Assembly: GCF_013416325.1 (NCBI RefSeq)
Contig: NZ_JACCGK010000003.1
Coordinates: forward strand, 1-64,000
Length of the DNA stretch: 64,000 nt
Direction: 5' to 3'
From: Vreelandella sedimenti
Lineage (GTDB): Bacteria > Pseudomonadota > Gammaproteobacteria > Pseudomonadales > Halomonadaceae
Part shown: positions 1 to 8,506 of the stretch, piece by piece
How the letters are laid out: every line of letters starts with the position of its first letter
Numbering within the stretch: position 1 is the stretch's first letter
Translations under genes and position numbers: made by a program
The notes under the pieces: generated by a model
Seen by the model: the letters and a program-made list of their open reading frames with translations, nothing else
Told to the model about the DNA's origin: nothing
The model's database searches: none

Positions 1-325
1 TGGCTGAGGTACTATGAGAAATCCAGGCTAGAGCCTCGGGTATTCCGTCGATGGGCAGCAGTTCGGCGCGCATACGTTGCTCCATCAGGCGGCGCATCTC
101 ACTCTCCATTGCCAGGAAGTGTTCTTCGTCTAGAGCGCCGTTGCGCTCGCCAAGGTTGTCAACGATAGTACGAAAGCGCACGCCTCTGAATTCTTCCATG
201 TATTGACGGGCGGAGAAGGGCAGGCCGAAGGTCGGCAGAATATTGCCCATCACCTCGGCGAGAAGTATCTCGCTATCGACCAGAGTACCGTCGGAATCGA
301 AGAGCAGGCAGAGAGGTAAGGACAT
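1..325 (-). CDS. HAD-superfamily sugar-phosphatase-like hydrolase (3' part outside window)
   Basis: The minus-strand frame opens with an ATG at 325-323 and stays open to the window edge (108 codons seen). Residues 10-18 read DSDGTLVDS, the HAD motif I with its nucleophile Asp and acid/base Asp, followed by a helical cap typical of phosphoglycolate/beta-phosphoglucomutase-like phosphatases. The C-terminal motifs II-IV lie outside the window. It is the last gene of the run that contains the TRAP transporter and the ketogluconate genes, 66 bp after dctM, so a role in removing phosphate from a sugar acid such as 6-phosphogluconate is plausible. The substrate is inference. Confidence 0.85.
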   Translation of the reverse strand, partial: MSLPLCLLFDSDGTLVDSEILLAEVMGNILPTFGLPFSARQYMEEFRGVRFRTIVDNLGERNGALDEEHFLAMESEMRRLMEQRMRAELLPIDGIPEALAWISHSTSA

Positions 326-391
326 AGAGGTCTCACGATGTTGAGCAATGAAGCGCCGGCTCACTTTAATAGCAACCGGCGTCGGGGTAGA

Positions 392-1699
392 TCAGACGAA
401 GTCCGGCACCAAGGCACGGGGGATCGCCAGAATTAGCTGAGGGTAGAAAATCAGCAACAGGATCACCGCAAGCATCACTGCCAGATAGATCAAGGTGGTA
501 CCAAGCGCTTTGAGCAGTGGAATGCCACCAATCTTTGCCGAAATCATCAAGCACAGCCCGTAAGGCGGTGTAATGAGCCCAAGGCCCAGTGCCATTACGC
601 CAATTACCCCAAACTGCACTGGATGGATGCCCGCTTGCATAGCTAACGGCTGGAAGATTGGTGCCATGATCGCCATGGCCGGTAGCGAATCCATGAAGGT
701 GCCGATGAGAAGCATTACGGCAGTCATTACCAGTAGCAGTATTATCGGATCTGAGATGTTGACCCCAGCCATCAGCTTGGGTGGAATCTGGTAGAAGCTG
801 ATTAGGTAACCAAAAATCGCCGCCCCCACCAAGCTGAACAGCGATAGCGAGCAGAGCCTAACGGTCGCCGTGGAGGAATCCAAGACATCGCTGAACGTCA
901 GCTCGCGATAGACAAGAAAACCTAGTGCCAGGGCATAGAGCACGGCAATCATCGCCGCCTCGGTGGGGGTGACAATACCCAACGTAATGCCGCCAATGAT
1001 TACCACTGGAATGCCTGCTGCCATCAGGCCGTCCTTACCCGAGTGCAGCAGCTGGCGGAAGGTGGCACGCGGTCGAATCGGTACGTTATAACGGCGCACG
1101 TAGCCTAAGTTTAGCAAGAGTTGAGCTACGCCGATCATGATCCCGGGTAATATGCCGCCGAGGAAGAGGCCAGCGATGGACGTGTTGGTCAGGGCACCCC
1201 AAACAATCATGTTGATTGAGGGAGGAATGATGATGCCCATCACTGACGAGGCTGCTGTGACGGCTACGGCGAAGTGCGTCGGATAGCCTTCGCGCTTCAT
1301 GGCTGGGATTAGCACCGTGCCTATGCCAGCGCTGTCGGCAGTGGAGGAGCCGGAGACGCCCGCGAACAGCATGCTGACCATGACGTTAACGTGGGCCAAG
1401 GCGCCCTTAAAGTGACCCACTAATAGCATGCACAGCGTGATCAAACGATCCGTGATACGTGCTGCATTCATTAAGTTACCGGCCAGCAGGAAGAGCGGAA
1501 CGGCTAGTAGCACGAATGAGTCCATGCCGCTGTACATGCGCTGGAAGAGCACCCAAGTGGTCAGCCGCGGGTCGAGGAAGATTAGGCTGAATGAGGTCAG
1601 GATTAGCGCCATGGCGATGGGCACGCCTACCACGATGAGCACGGAGAGCAAGCCGAACAACAGCCAGGGCAATAGGAACATCCAGTCGGCAGGCATCAT
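392..1699 (-). CDS. dctM: TRAP transporter large permease subunit (DctM family)
   Basis: 435 residues, almost entirely hydrophobic, with about twelve membrane segments. This is the length and profile of the DctM subunit that forms the ion-coupled channel of tripartite periplasmic transporters. Recognisable family signatures include the ASSVMGIIIPPSI stretch in the first half and its pseudo-repeat GLGLITPPYGLCLM in the second. The start codon overlaps the dctQ stop (TAATG), so the two are translationally coupled. With dctQ and dctP it makes a complete importer driven by an ion gradient. The neighbours suggest a sugar acid such as 2-ketogluconate as substrate, which is inference because TRAP subunits do not reveal their ligand. 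Confidence 0.95.
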   Translation of the reverse strand: MMPADWMFLLPWLLFGLLSVLIVVGVPIAMALILTSFSLIFLDPRLTTWVLFQRMYSGMDSFVLLAVPLFLLAGNLMNAARITDRLITLCMLLVGHFKGALAHVNVMVSMLFAGVSGSSTADSAGIGTVLIPAMKREGYPTHFAVAVTAASSVMGIIIPPSINMIVWGALTNTSIAGLFLGGILPGIMIGVAQLLLNLGYVRRYNVPIRPRATFRQLLHSGKDGLMAAGIPVVIIGGITLGIVTPTEAAMIAVLYALALGFLVYRELTFSDVLDSSTATVRLCSLSLFSLVGAAIFGYLISFYQIPPKLMAGVNISDPIILLLVMTAVMLLIGTFMDSLPAMAIMAPIFQPLAMQAGIHPVQFGVIGVMALGLGLITPPYGLCLMISAKIGGIPLLKALGTTLIYLAVMLAVILLLIFYPQLILAIPRALVPDFV

Positions 1700-2316
1700 T
1701 AGCGGGGCTCTCCTTGTTCAGTGTGTGTCTTACTTCTGGGGGCCGGCTCAAGGCTTTCCACGCTGTGATCAGACGCGCTGACCTCCAGCGTCTCGATCTC
1801 GCTCGGCGTATTGAGTGACGCTTCCATGGCATCCAAACCGTGGAGAAGTGTATGCAGTAGGCGCTGTACACTGAATAGCAGAATGAACACCCCACTGACC
1901 AAGAAGGTGGAGTAGACGTAGATCATTGATAGCCCGGAGGCGGTAGCGTTACGGCGCAGCCCGGAAAGGGCAAATTCGTAGCCGTGGAAGACGAAGATAA
2001 TACCGATGGCCAAACACGCCAGGTCGCGAATCACCCGGGTAGCGAGATCGGCCCGTGAGCCGTGGGGGAAGGCTTCAAGTACAAAGTGGTCGGCGTGAAG
2101 CACTCCCACTGCGGCGCCCAGCATTACCATCCACTGGAAGGCGAAGCGGCTGAACTCCTCGGTCCAATAGAGGTTTGGCATGAACGCCAGATTTCGGCTG
2201 ATCACCTGGTAGATGACCATTAATATGAAGCCGAACACTAGCGACAGCAGAATCCAGTGGAGCACACGCTCCAGAAACCGGTTGAGCTGTGCCAAGCCAG
2301 CGAGCAGTCGGAACAT
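1699..2316 (-). CDS. dctQ: TRAP transporter small permease subunit (DctQ family)
   Basis: 205 residues with four hydrophobic segments, as expected for DctQ, plus a polar C-terminal tail of about 45 residues that is longer than usual. It contains the WTEEFSRFAFQW motif (about residues 51-62), a hallmark of the family. The small membrane subunit pairs with DctM (1-nt overlap) and docks the substrate-binding protein. It lies 50 bp after dctP, with a GC-rich inverted repeat in that gap that may lower expression of the membrane subunits relative to the binding protein. Confidence 0.93.
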   Translation of the reverse strand: MFRLLAGLAQLNRFLERVLHWILLSLVFGFILMVIYQVISRNLAFMPNLYWTEEFSRFAFQWMVMLGAAVGVLHADHFVLEAFPHGSRADLATRVIRDLACLAIGIIFVFHGYEFALSGLRRNATASGLSMIYVYSTFLVSGVFILLFSVQRLLHTLLHGLDAMEASLNTPSEIETLEVSASDHSVESLEPAPRSKTHTEQGEPR

Positions 2317-2338
2317 GGTGATTACCTATGGCAAGCGA

Positions 2339-2359
2339 GGCGCCAGCTAGGCCGGCGCC
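2339..2359 (-). other. GC-rich inverted repeat between dctP and dctQ
   Basis: Two GGCGCC blocks (2339-2344 and 2354-2359) enclose a 9-nt loop in the 50-bp gap between dctP and dctQ. There is no T-run. It could be an mRNA-stabilising or attenuating hairpin that gives more binding protein than membrane subunit, a common arrangement in transporter operons. The function is inference. Confidence 0.4.
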
Positions 2360-2366
2360 GGGTGGG

Positions 2367-3374
2367 TTATTCCGCGTTGATGATCATCTGGTGGTACTCG
2401 GTCAGTCCCATCTCGGCGATCACGCTCTCTAGCGGTCCTGCGACGGTTTCCATCATGGTCTCGCGATCCATTTCGTGCAGGGTGGCACCCTCTTCAACCA
2501 GCAGGTCGAGCGCTTCGGCATCTTGCTCTAGTTGCACGCTGCGAGCGTAGCTAGCGGATTCGGTGGCAGCCTCCATAACTTGCTCTTGCTGCGATTCGTC
2601 GAGGCGATCCCAGGTTGCCTGAGAGAGTGTCAGCAGTCGCACCGTAATATCGTGCTCGGAAAGGCCGATGTGTGGCGCAACTTCGTGAAAACGCATGCGG
2701 TGAATCCACTCTGCTTCATTGAGCAGTCCATCAATGGCACCCAGTTGCAGCCCGGTGTAGATCTCGCTCCACTGCATGACGGTGGGGTCTGTGCCAAGTG
2801 CCTCCCAAGCAGTGGTCAGTGGTTTGGTAGGGTTGGTGCGGATCTTTAAGCCTTCGAGATCATCAAGGCTCTCCAACGGCTCGGTACTAACAATCTGACG
2901 CTTGCCGCCACCGTAGAAAGCCAGTACGCGCACGTCGGTCTCCGCAGTGATCTGGTCGGCAATTGCGCGGCCCACTTCGCCGTCGAGCACCTGGCTCCAG
3001 TGATCCTCATCACGATACAAAAAAGGAATCGAGAAAACGTTGGCGGTGGGCGAAAATTCGGTGACCAGGCCGGGGTTGATGATCGACACGTCCAGTGCGC
3101 CGGCCATCTGCTGTTCAAACATTTCAGTCTCGTGGCCGAGCACTGAATTCCCCATGATCTGGACGCCCATCTCGCCATCGCTGGCCTCGGCAAGCAGCTC
3201 CTTGAATCGCTCGGCGCCCAATTGGTAAGCGGTGTCTTCGGTACCGCCGTGGCCGAAGCGAAGATCTAAGGCCTGGGCTGTGCCAGCGAACCCTAGAGCG
3301 GCCGTAGCCAGCAGGGTGGAGCCTAACAATCCACTAGTTGAGATGTTTTTTAGATCGATCCATTTTTTGGTCAT
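2367..3374 (-). CDS. dctP: TRAP transporter substrate-binding protein (DctP family)
   Basis: 335 residues with a basic, then hydrophobic, export signal ending near AGTAQALD. The mature part begins with LRFGHGG and contains the family core IRTNPTKPLTTAWEALG, in which the Arg is the conserved carboxylate-binding residue of TRAP receptors. I chose the ATG at 3374, which has an AAAGG ribosome site and puts the signal peptide at the start; an upstream ATG at 3425 would add 17 charged residues. It delivers the ligand to DctQM in the periplasm. It is 63 bp after the LacI gene on the same strand and has an operator-like palindrome in its first codons. Confidence 0.93.
   Translation of the reverse strand: MTKKWIDLKNISTSGLLGSTLLATAALGFAGTAQALDLRFGHGGTEDTAYQLGAERFKELLAEASDGEMGVQIMGNSVLGHETEMFEQQMAGALDVSIINPGLVTEFSPTANVFSIPFLYRDEDHWSQVLDGEVGRAIADQITAETDVRVLAFYGGGKRQIVSTEPLESLDDLEGLKIRTNPTKPLTTAWEALGTDPTVMQWSEIYTGLQLGAIDGLLNEAEWIHRMRFHEVAPHIGLSEHDITVRLLTLSQATWDRLDESQQEQVMEAATESASYARSVQLEQDAEALDLLVEEGATLHEMDRETMMETVAGPLESVIAEMGLTEYHQMIINAE
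3348..3365. promoter_or_regulatory. Operator-like half-palindrome inside the start of dctP
   Basis: The 18-bp sequence reads TTTTAGAT-CG-ATCCATTT. Its left arm is identical to that of the perfect palindrome at 4549-4566 and the right arm keeps ATC. It sits about 10 to 25 bp inside the dctP coding region, where a bound repressor would block transcription of the TRAP genes. A second site for the LacI protein encoded between the two is the simplest reading. Confidence 0.45.
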
Positions 3375-3436
3375 GATTCTACCTTTTTGTTGTCGCCGCT
3401 TTGAGCGGCGTTGAGTTGCTGGCATGGGACAGAACG

Positions 3437-4528
3437 CTAGGCGTGAGTCCCAGCCGCATGGTTTGCCAAGGTTGCATCTAATGTAGGCCTAGCGGCCCCG
3501 CAGGAGTCGCGAATCTGCAGTCGGGGTGCTAATACTACTTGCTCCCGTGCGCCTTCCGGATTGGCGATGCGACGCAGCGCTAAGCGCGCAGCCTCCTCGC
3601 CGATTGCATAAGGATGGGTGGCGATGCTGGTCAGCGACGGGTCACTCAGGCTGGCCTCCTCGACATCGTCGGTGCCGATCACTGCGCAGTCGACGCCTGG
3701 CACAAGCCCTAGGCGCTTAAGGCCGAGCATGGCACCGAAGGCCACCATGTCGTTGTGGCAAATCACGGCTGTAGGCGTTGGCGATTCAGCCATTAGCTGC
3801 ATAATCATTTCGACGCCATCGCGGCGAGTCACAGTGGAGCGCAGCAGGCGCTGGTAGGGGAGCTGATGGTGTTCCAGCGACTCCCGGTAGCCTTGCCACC
3901 GCTCGCAGGTTGCTGAGTGTTCGCTGTGGCCGCCAAGGAAGGCGATGCGATGATGGCCCAGCCTCACTAGGTGATCCATGGCTTGGCAGACCCCTTGGTA
4001 AAAGTTGGCGCCAGCATAGTCGAAGGGCGGTTCGGCCACGTGGCGCAGTACCTGCACGCAGGCCATACCCCAATTGTTGAGAGTGTCGATCAATCCTGGG
4101 TCGGTGCCCTCCGCTGGGCATAACAGGATGCCGTCGACACTGTGTTCGCGCATGCGCTCCAAAAAGCGTTGCTGACGCGCTGGCGAGTCCTCGCTGTTGG
4201 CCAGGAAGGAGACGTAGCCCTCGCGGTTCAGGGCGGCGTCGATGCCGGCCACCATGGCGCCGAAGAAGGGGTTGGCGATGTCGTAAACCACTACACCCAG
4301 GGTCGAGGTGCGGTTGCCGCGCAGGGCCGCCGCGCCGCGGTTATAGACGTAGCTCAATGCCTTGATCGAACGCTGTACCTTTAGCCGAGTTCGCTCGGCG
4401 ACCAGCGGGCTCTCGCGCAGCACCAGTGATACCGTTGAGCGGGACACCCCGGCGTGGGCGGCGATGTCCTGCAGGGTCACGCTGGCGGTATCTCGCTGAT
4501 CCTGTCGGGGCGAGGCATTCTGGCGCAT
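3437..4528 (-). CDS. LacI-family transcriptional regulator next to the TRAP genes
   Basis: 363 residues. An N-terminal helix-turn-helix (VTLQDIAAHAGVSRSTVS, about residues 16-33) with hinge helix is followed by a periplasmic-binding-protein-like effector domain (LGVVVYDIANPFF, IGTDDVEEASLSDP). I chose the ATG at 4528 because it has a GGAG ribosome site; the open frame runs 30 codons further upstream without support. It lies between kguD and dctP on the same strand and is preceded by a perfect 18-bp palindrome, so it probably represses itself and the TRAP genes. The effector may be the imported sugar acid or its phosphorylated form (inference). Confidence 0.92.
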   Translation of the reverse strand: MRQNASPRQDQRDTASVTLQDIAAHAGVSRSTVSLVLRESPLVAERTRLKVQRSIKALSYVYNRGAAALRGNRTSTLGVVVYDIANPFFGAMVAGIDAALNREGYVSFLANSEDSPARQQRFLERMREHSVDGILLCPAEGTDPGLIDTLNNWGMACVQVLRHVAEPPFDYAGANFYQGVCQAMDHLVRLGHHRIAFLGGHSEHSATCERWQGYRESLEHHQLPYQRLLRSTVTRRDGVEMIMQLMAESPTPTAVICHNDMVAFGAMLGLKRLGLVPGVDCAVIGTDDVEEASLSDPSLTSIATHPYAIGEEAARLALRRIANPEGAREQVVLAPRLQIRDSCGAARPTLDATLANHAAGTHA

Positions 4529-4548
4529 GGCGTCTCCGTTATAGTTGT

Positions 4549-4566
4549 TTTTAGATTGATCTAAAA
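4549..4566. promoter_or_regulatory. Palindromic operator upstream of the LacI-family gene
   Basis: TTTTAGAT-TG-ATCTAAAA has perfect 8-bp arms around a 2-bp centre, 21 bp upstream of the regulator start and 52 bp after the kguD stop. The size and symmetry suit a LacI-family dimer. A related sequence lies at the start of dctP (3348-3365). Confidence 0.65.
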
Positions 4567-4618
4567 CTAGCCGAGAAAAGGAGCTTCTACCAATCGTCTT
4601 TAGTCTAAGAATGTCCAA

Positions 4619-5608
4619 TTAAGCACCGCGACGCGACTCCCAGACTTCTTCGTTGACCAGGCTAATAGGACGGTTGCCGGATAGTGCCAAGATGAGGTTG
4701 TCTACCGCCCGTTGAGCCATGGCGTTGCGGGTCTCGTGGGTCGCAGAGCCGATGTGCGGCAGGGCCACCACATTGCTCATGTGAGGTAGCGGTGAATCCT
4801 GCGACAGCGGTTCATGATTGTAGACGTCGAGGCCAGCGGCGCGGATGCGTCCTTCCTCCAGAGCTTCAATCAGCGCTGTCTCATCCACTACTGGACCACG
4901 GGCAATATTGATCAGAATCGCGGAGGATTTCATGCGCGTGAGCTCATCAGCGCCGATCAGATGGTGGGTGGTGTCGGAGAGTGGGATAGTAACGCAAACG
5001 AAATCGGACTCGGCGAGCAACTCGTCAAGTGTACGGCGTTCCGCGCCCAACTCTTCTTCCAGGACTGGCTTGGGCGAGGCCATGGCGTAGCGCACCTGCA
5101 TACCGAAGCCCAACGCACCGCGCCGGGCCACAGCTGCGCCGATGCGCCCAAAGCCCACGAGGCCGAGAGTCTTACCATGTACGTCGCTGCCGAAGTGCTC
5201 AGGGCCAATGCTCTTCTGCCAGTCGCCGCGCCTGACAAAGTCGGCCAGTTCCACAACCCGGCGGGCGGTGGCCATGATCAATGCGAAGCCGGTATCGGCG
5301 GTGGTCTCGGTGAGCACGTCCGGGGTGTTGCAGAGCAGGATGCCGTGCTGGGTCAGGGCCTCAACCGGGTAATTATCAAAACCCACCGAGATGCTGGCGA
5401 TGGCCTCTAGGTGGGGAGCTTCGTCCAGCAGCTCTGCGGGGATTGCCACGCTGGAGCCGATCAGGCCATGAGCTTTGGCCAGGGCGGCGCGAAAAGCGGG
5501 GTCGTTTGCCGAGGTAAGGCCGTGAAACTGCTGGATCTCGAATTCGTTGGCAAGCTGTGCCAGCTGGGCTTCGCTCAGACGGCCATAGGCCAGGATGCGC
5601 TTCTTCAT
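4619..5608 (-). CDS. kguD: D-2-hydroxyacid dehydrogenase, probable 2-keto-(6-phospho)gluconate reductase
   Basis: 329 residues, the usual length for NAD(P)-dependent D-isomer 2-hydroxyacid dehydrogenases. It shows the Rossmann loop LVGFGRIGAAVARR in the middle, the catalytic Arg in INIARGPVVDE, the Glu in the following helix and the catalytic His in LPHIGSATHETR. Next to a ketogluconokinase, regulator and epimerase in the Pseudomonas kgu order, it most likely reduces 2-keto-6-phosphogluconate to 6-phosphogluconate, which then enters the Entner-Doudoroff route. A plain glyoxylate/hydroxypyruvate reductase is the alternative. It starts 10 bp after kguK with an AAGGAG ribosome site. Confidence 0.88.
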   Translation of the reverse strand: MKKRILAYGRLSEAQLAQLANEFEIQQFHGLTSANDPAFRAALAKAHGLIGSSVAIPAELLDEAPHLEAIASISVGFDNYPVEALTQHGILLCNTPDVLTETTADTGFALIMATARRVVELADFVRRGDWQKSIGPEHFGSDVHGKTLGLVGFGRIGAAVARRGALGFGMQVRYAMASPKPVLEEELGAERRTLDELLAESDFVCVTIPLSDTTHHLIGADELTRMKSSAILINIARGPVVDETALIEALEEGRIRAAGLDVYNHEPLSQDSPLPHMSNVVALPHIGSATHETRNAMAQRAVDNLILALSGNRPISLVNEEVWESRRGA

Positions 5609-5618
5609 GATGAACTCC

Positions 5619-6593
5619 TTATTTTAGTTGGGATGTCAGCTGATCCAGGCGGATCCGATCGGGTAGGCCTTCCATGTCTCCACGTACCTGTACCGCCAGA
5701 GCGCCGATCAGGTTGCCACGCTTCAGCGCCTCATGGGGAGAAAGACCGTCAAGCAAGGCGCTGATAACGCCCACGGCAAAGCCATCGCCGGCGCCCACGG
5801 TGTCGACAACTTCGGCGACCGGTACGCCTGGCATAGTGAAGTCAACCTGTTCACCGCCCCGGCTACCGCGATAATAGCTACCCTCAGGCCCTAGCTTAAT
5901 GATGACAGCTTGAGCACCCCGTTCCAGGTAGTAGTCGGCTATCGCCTCAGGGCTGTTGCGTCCGGTCAGCAGGCGGCCCTCAGCCAGGCCGGGCAGCACC
6001 CAGTCGGTGCGCACGGCTAGGGCGTTGAGGGTGTCGCGCATCTCGGCCTCGCTGTTCCACAGGCTAGGGCGCAGGTTGGGATCGAAGGAGAGGCTGGCGC
6101 CAGCGTCTCGGGCCCGATCAAGCATGGTCTCGGCGAGCTCGCGGGCGCTCGATGAGAGCGCTGGGGGGATACCGGTAGCGTGCAGATGACGCAGTGCTGA
6201 GAAGTCAACGCTGTCGGCGTCCGCTGGTGCCAAGTGGCTGGCGGCACTGCCACGGCGATAGTATTCCACGTGGGGATCGGCGCCGCCCAGGGCAAGCTCC
6301 TTGAACACAAGGCCTGTGGGGTGTTCGGGGTCGGTGCGCAGATGGCGGCAGTCGAGCCCCTCGACCTCCAGGGCTTGGCGAATGAAAGTGCCAAAGCCAT
6401 CGTCGCCAACCCGGCTCAACCAGCCCACATGAAAGCCTAGGCGGGCTAGGCCGATGGCCACGTTGGTGTCGGCGCCCGCAATGCGACGCTGAAAGTATTC
6501 GACGTCGGCCAGCTTACCGGACGCTTCAGCGACGAACATTGTCATTGCCTCGCCGAAAGCAAGAATTTCGGGAGCGGCAGAAGGGGAAGTCAT
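5619..6593 (-). CDS. kguK: PfkB-family sugar kinase, probable 2-ketogluconate kinase
   Basis: 324 residues. The PfkB signature near the C-terminus, VDTVGAGDGFAVGV, holds the anion hole and the catalytic Asp. The N-terminal signature around RRIAGADTNVAIGLARLG is also present. I chose the ATG at 6593, which follows an AGGAG box at the right distance; another ATG lies six codons upstream at 6611 without one. It resembles both 2-keto-3-deoxygluconate kinases and 2-ketogluconate kinases. The partner genes kguD, kguE and a ptxS-type regulator favour the second. Product: 2-keto-6-phosphogluconate in the cytoplasm. Confidence 0.88.
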   Translation of the reverse strand: MTSPSAAPEILAFGEAMTMFVAEASGKLADVEYFQRRIAGADTNVAIGLARLGFHVGWLSRVGDDGFGTFIRQALEVEGLDCRHLRTDPEHPTGLVFKELALGGADPHVEYYRRGSAASHLAPADADSVDFSALRHLHATGIPPALSSSARELAETMLDRARDAGASLSFDPNLRPSLWNSEAEMRDTLNALAVRTDWVLPGLAEGRLLTGRNSPEAIADYYLERGAQAVIIKLGPEGSYYRGSRGGEQVDFTMPGVPVAEVVDTVGAGDGFAVGVISALLDGLSPHEALKRGNLIGALAVQVRGDMEGLPDRIRLDQLTSQLK

Positions 6594-6621
6594 GGCAGTC
6601 TCCTGTTTCATGGTTGGGATG

Positions 6622-7434
6622 TCAGAGGCGGCGCAGCCGCGCCAGTTGTTCTGTAGTGATGGCCGCTAAATCCTGGCCTTGTAAGGGGTATTCGATAGCG
6701 CGCGGGACTTGAGTCGGTAAGTGGGCTAGAAACGTATGCCAAGTGGCGAGTTCGCCATCGTTGGGCAAGCTAGCTCTACGGTGTCCTTGATCGCACACGA
6801 CTCCCTTACAGTGTAGATAGCGCACGAAATGCCCCAGGCGCTGTGCCGCGGCCAACGGGTCATTGCCAGTCCAGTGCCAGTTGCCAATATCAAAGGTCAT
6901 GCCTAGCGGGCAGCCCGCTGAAGCGGCGTCTTCCAAGCAGGCGGACAGGGGTTCCAACGTGCCGCCTTCGGGGGTCTGGTCGTTTTCTATTAGTAGCGGC
7001 GGGGCGGCCGCGAGGCGTTCTCGCAGCGCTGCCCAATCAACCTGACTCCCAACGGGGTAGTGGCCCATGGGGATTTTGACCGCGACCGCGCCAAGTGCGG
7101 TGGCCTCGATCAGTTGCTTATCCAGATACGTAGCGAACTGGTCGACCTCCCAGAGCCTTTCGGGTGCGGAGTAAACGATGGCAAGGCCTAGGTCAGCGCA
7201 GGCCTGACCTAGGTCAATGAAGTCCGCGAAGTCAGGCGGCAGCAGCTCACGGCGGATCTCTACGCCGTCGGCGCCAGCCGCGGCGAGCCACGACAGCACT
7301 GCGGTATGGCCGTGGGCAGCGATGGCTTCGTGGCCATATGCAGAGGTGGCGACGAGGATGGCGGGTGCATCTGAAGCGCCAGAAAGCAACATTGGGAACG
7401 GTACCATTCGAGAGCGAGAAAATTGAAGGGACAT
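6622..7434 (-). CDS. kguE: Xylose-isomerase-like TIM-barrel protein of the ketogluconate operon
   Basis: 270 residues with the sugar phosphate isomerase/epimerase (AP endonuclease family 2) fold: LLIENDQTPEGG with the metal-binding Glu, MTFDIGNWHWTGNDP with Asp and His, and a YLHCKG strand. The family binds a divalent metal and isomerises keto sugars. The Pseudomonas gene kguE occupies the same place beside the regulator and the kinase, and its exact reaction is not settled to my knowledge. The ATG at 7434 follows an AGGACT-type site; a repressor site lies inside codons 10-15. Confidence 0.85.
   Translation of the reverse strand: MSLQFSRSRMVPFPMLLSGASDAPAILVATSAYGHEAIAAHGHTAVLSWLAAAGADGVEIRRELLPPDFADFIDLGQACADLGLAIVYSAPERLWEVDQFATYLDKQLIEATALGAVAVKIPMGHYPVGSQVDWAALRERLAAAPPLLIENDQTPEGGTLEPLSACLEDAASAGCPLGMTFDIGNWHWTGNDPLAAAQRLGHFVRYLHCKGVVCDQGHRRASLPNDGELATWHTFLAHLPTQVPRAIEYPLQGQDLAAITTEQLARLRRL
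7392..7407. promoter_or_regulatory. Second ptxS-type operator, inside the start of kguE
   Basis: TTGGGAACGGTACCAT matches the reverse complement of the site upstream of the regulator gene (ATGGGAACGGTTCCAT at 8492-8507) at 14 of 16 positions. It is a near palindrome around AACGGTAC and lies 28-43 bp inside kguE. It could serve as an auxiliary operator for looping or roadblock repression. Confidence 0.5.
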
Positions 7435-7455
7435 GAGGAGTCCTGAATGAGTGGG

Positions 7456-8478
7456 TTAGCGGCAGGTAGAGCCGCGTGGAATCAGATTGGCCTGAAAATG
7501 TACACGGCGCGCTGGCATGGTGTAGTTACCGATGTCGCGGCGACGCATTAGGCACTCGACTGCAGCACGACCGATCGCCTCGGTGGGCTGGGCCAGCGTG
7601 GTAATGCCAGGGCCGACGAGCTCGCACCAGTCGAGCTCGTCGATGCCCAGCAACCCCGTCTCGCCAAGTCGGGCGTCTAGAGCATGTAGTGCCCGGGTAG
7701 CGGCCAGGGTGGCGTTACCGTTGGCACAGAGCAACGCCTTGGGTAGCGTGCCGGGACGTGCCAAAAAGTTGCCGATAGCACGGTTCAGGGAATCAGTCTC
7801 GTCGAGTGGCTGGCAATGAACCTCACCGGCCATGGCGCGTGCAGCGACCCCTTGCTGGAAGCGAGTAAGGCGTGCCTGGCGTGGACTGGCCAGGCCCGGG
7901 GGTTCGCTCAGGTAGAGCAGTTCTCCATAACCTCTGCCCTGGAGGTGATCTAAAGCTAAGTCGAGCGCACGAGCATTGTCTAGGCCCACCACTTCAGCCT
8001 CTACCTGGCTCAACTCTCGCTCAAGGAGGACTAGCGGGGTGCCCTGTTCGACCAGCGCCTGCAGTTCGCGATCCAGGCTACCGACAGCGTTCATTACCAG
8101 ACCCTCTACTCGGTAAGAGGTGAGCAGGGCGAGATGTTCGCGCTCCAGTGCCGAGTTATTGTCGGTGTTGCAGACCATTAGTGAGAGGCCGCGCTCGCGG
8201 CAGGCTTGTTCCACACCGTGCATCACTGCCACCGAGAACGGGTTCCGAATGTCTGCCACAAGCATGCCTATGATCCGCGAGCGACCACCCTTGAGGCCAC
8301 TGGCCATCCGGTTGGGGTGGTAGTCTAGGCGCTGGGCCGCGGCGGCGATGCTCGTCTGCAGGTTCGGAGATAGCCGCTCACGCTCTCCACTGAAGAAGCG
8401 GGAAACACTGGTCTTGGAAGCCCCTGCCTCGCGTGCAACCTCAAGGATTGTCGAGTGTTGATGAGTAGGTGTTGTCAT
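7456..8478 (-). CDS. ptxS: LacI-family regulator of the ketogluconate genes (PtxS-like)
   Basis: 340 residues: an N-terminal helix-turn-helix (ILEVAREAGASKTSVSRF), the hinge LDYHPNRMASGLKGGRS, then the effector domain beginning IIGMLVADIRNPFSVAVMHGVEQ. The wording of that region is close to what I remember of Pseudomonas PtxS, the 2-ketogluconate-responsive repressor. It is the first gene of the run and sits 21 bp before kguE. A palindrome 15 bp upstream of its start, repeated within kguE, indicates autoregulation and control of the operon. Confidence 0.87.
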   Translation of the reverse strand: MTTPTHQHSTILEVAREAGASKTSVSRFFSGERERLSPNLQTSIAAAAQRLDYHPNRMASGLKGGRSRIIGMLVADIRNPFSVAVMHGVEQACRERGLSLMVCNTDNNSALEREHLALLTSYRVEGLVMNAVGSLDRELQALVEQGTPLVLLERELSQVEAEVVGLDNARALDLALDHLQGRGYGELLYLSEPPGLASPRQARLTRFQQGVAARAMAGEVHCQPLDETDSLNRAIGNFLARPGTLPKALLCANGNATLAATRALHALDARLGETGLLGIDELDWCELVGPGITTLAQPTEAIGRAAVECLMRRRDIGNYTMPARRVHFQANLIPRGSTCR

Positions 8479-8492
8479 TTTATCTCTACTTA

Positions 8493-8506
8493 TGGAACCG
8501 TTCCCA
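8493..8506. promoter_or_regulatory. PtxS/LacI-type operator upstream of ptxS
   Basis: TGGAACCGTTCCCA contains the odd-centred palindrome GGAACcGTTCC. It is placed 15 bp upstream of the regulator start codon, within the likely promoter. It has the AACCG/GTT character of known PtxS sites, and a second copy occurs at 7392-7407. Confidence 0.65.

Noticed and set aside
4814..5410. 198-codon plus-strand frame opposite kguD
   Set aside because: Third-position pattern of a high-GC antisense shadow; kguD motifs are complete on the minus strand.
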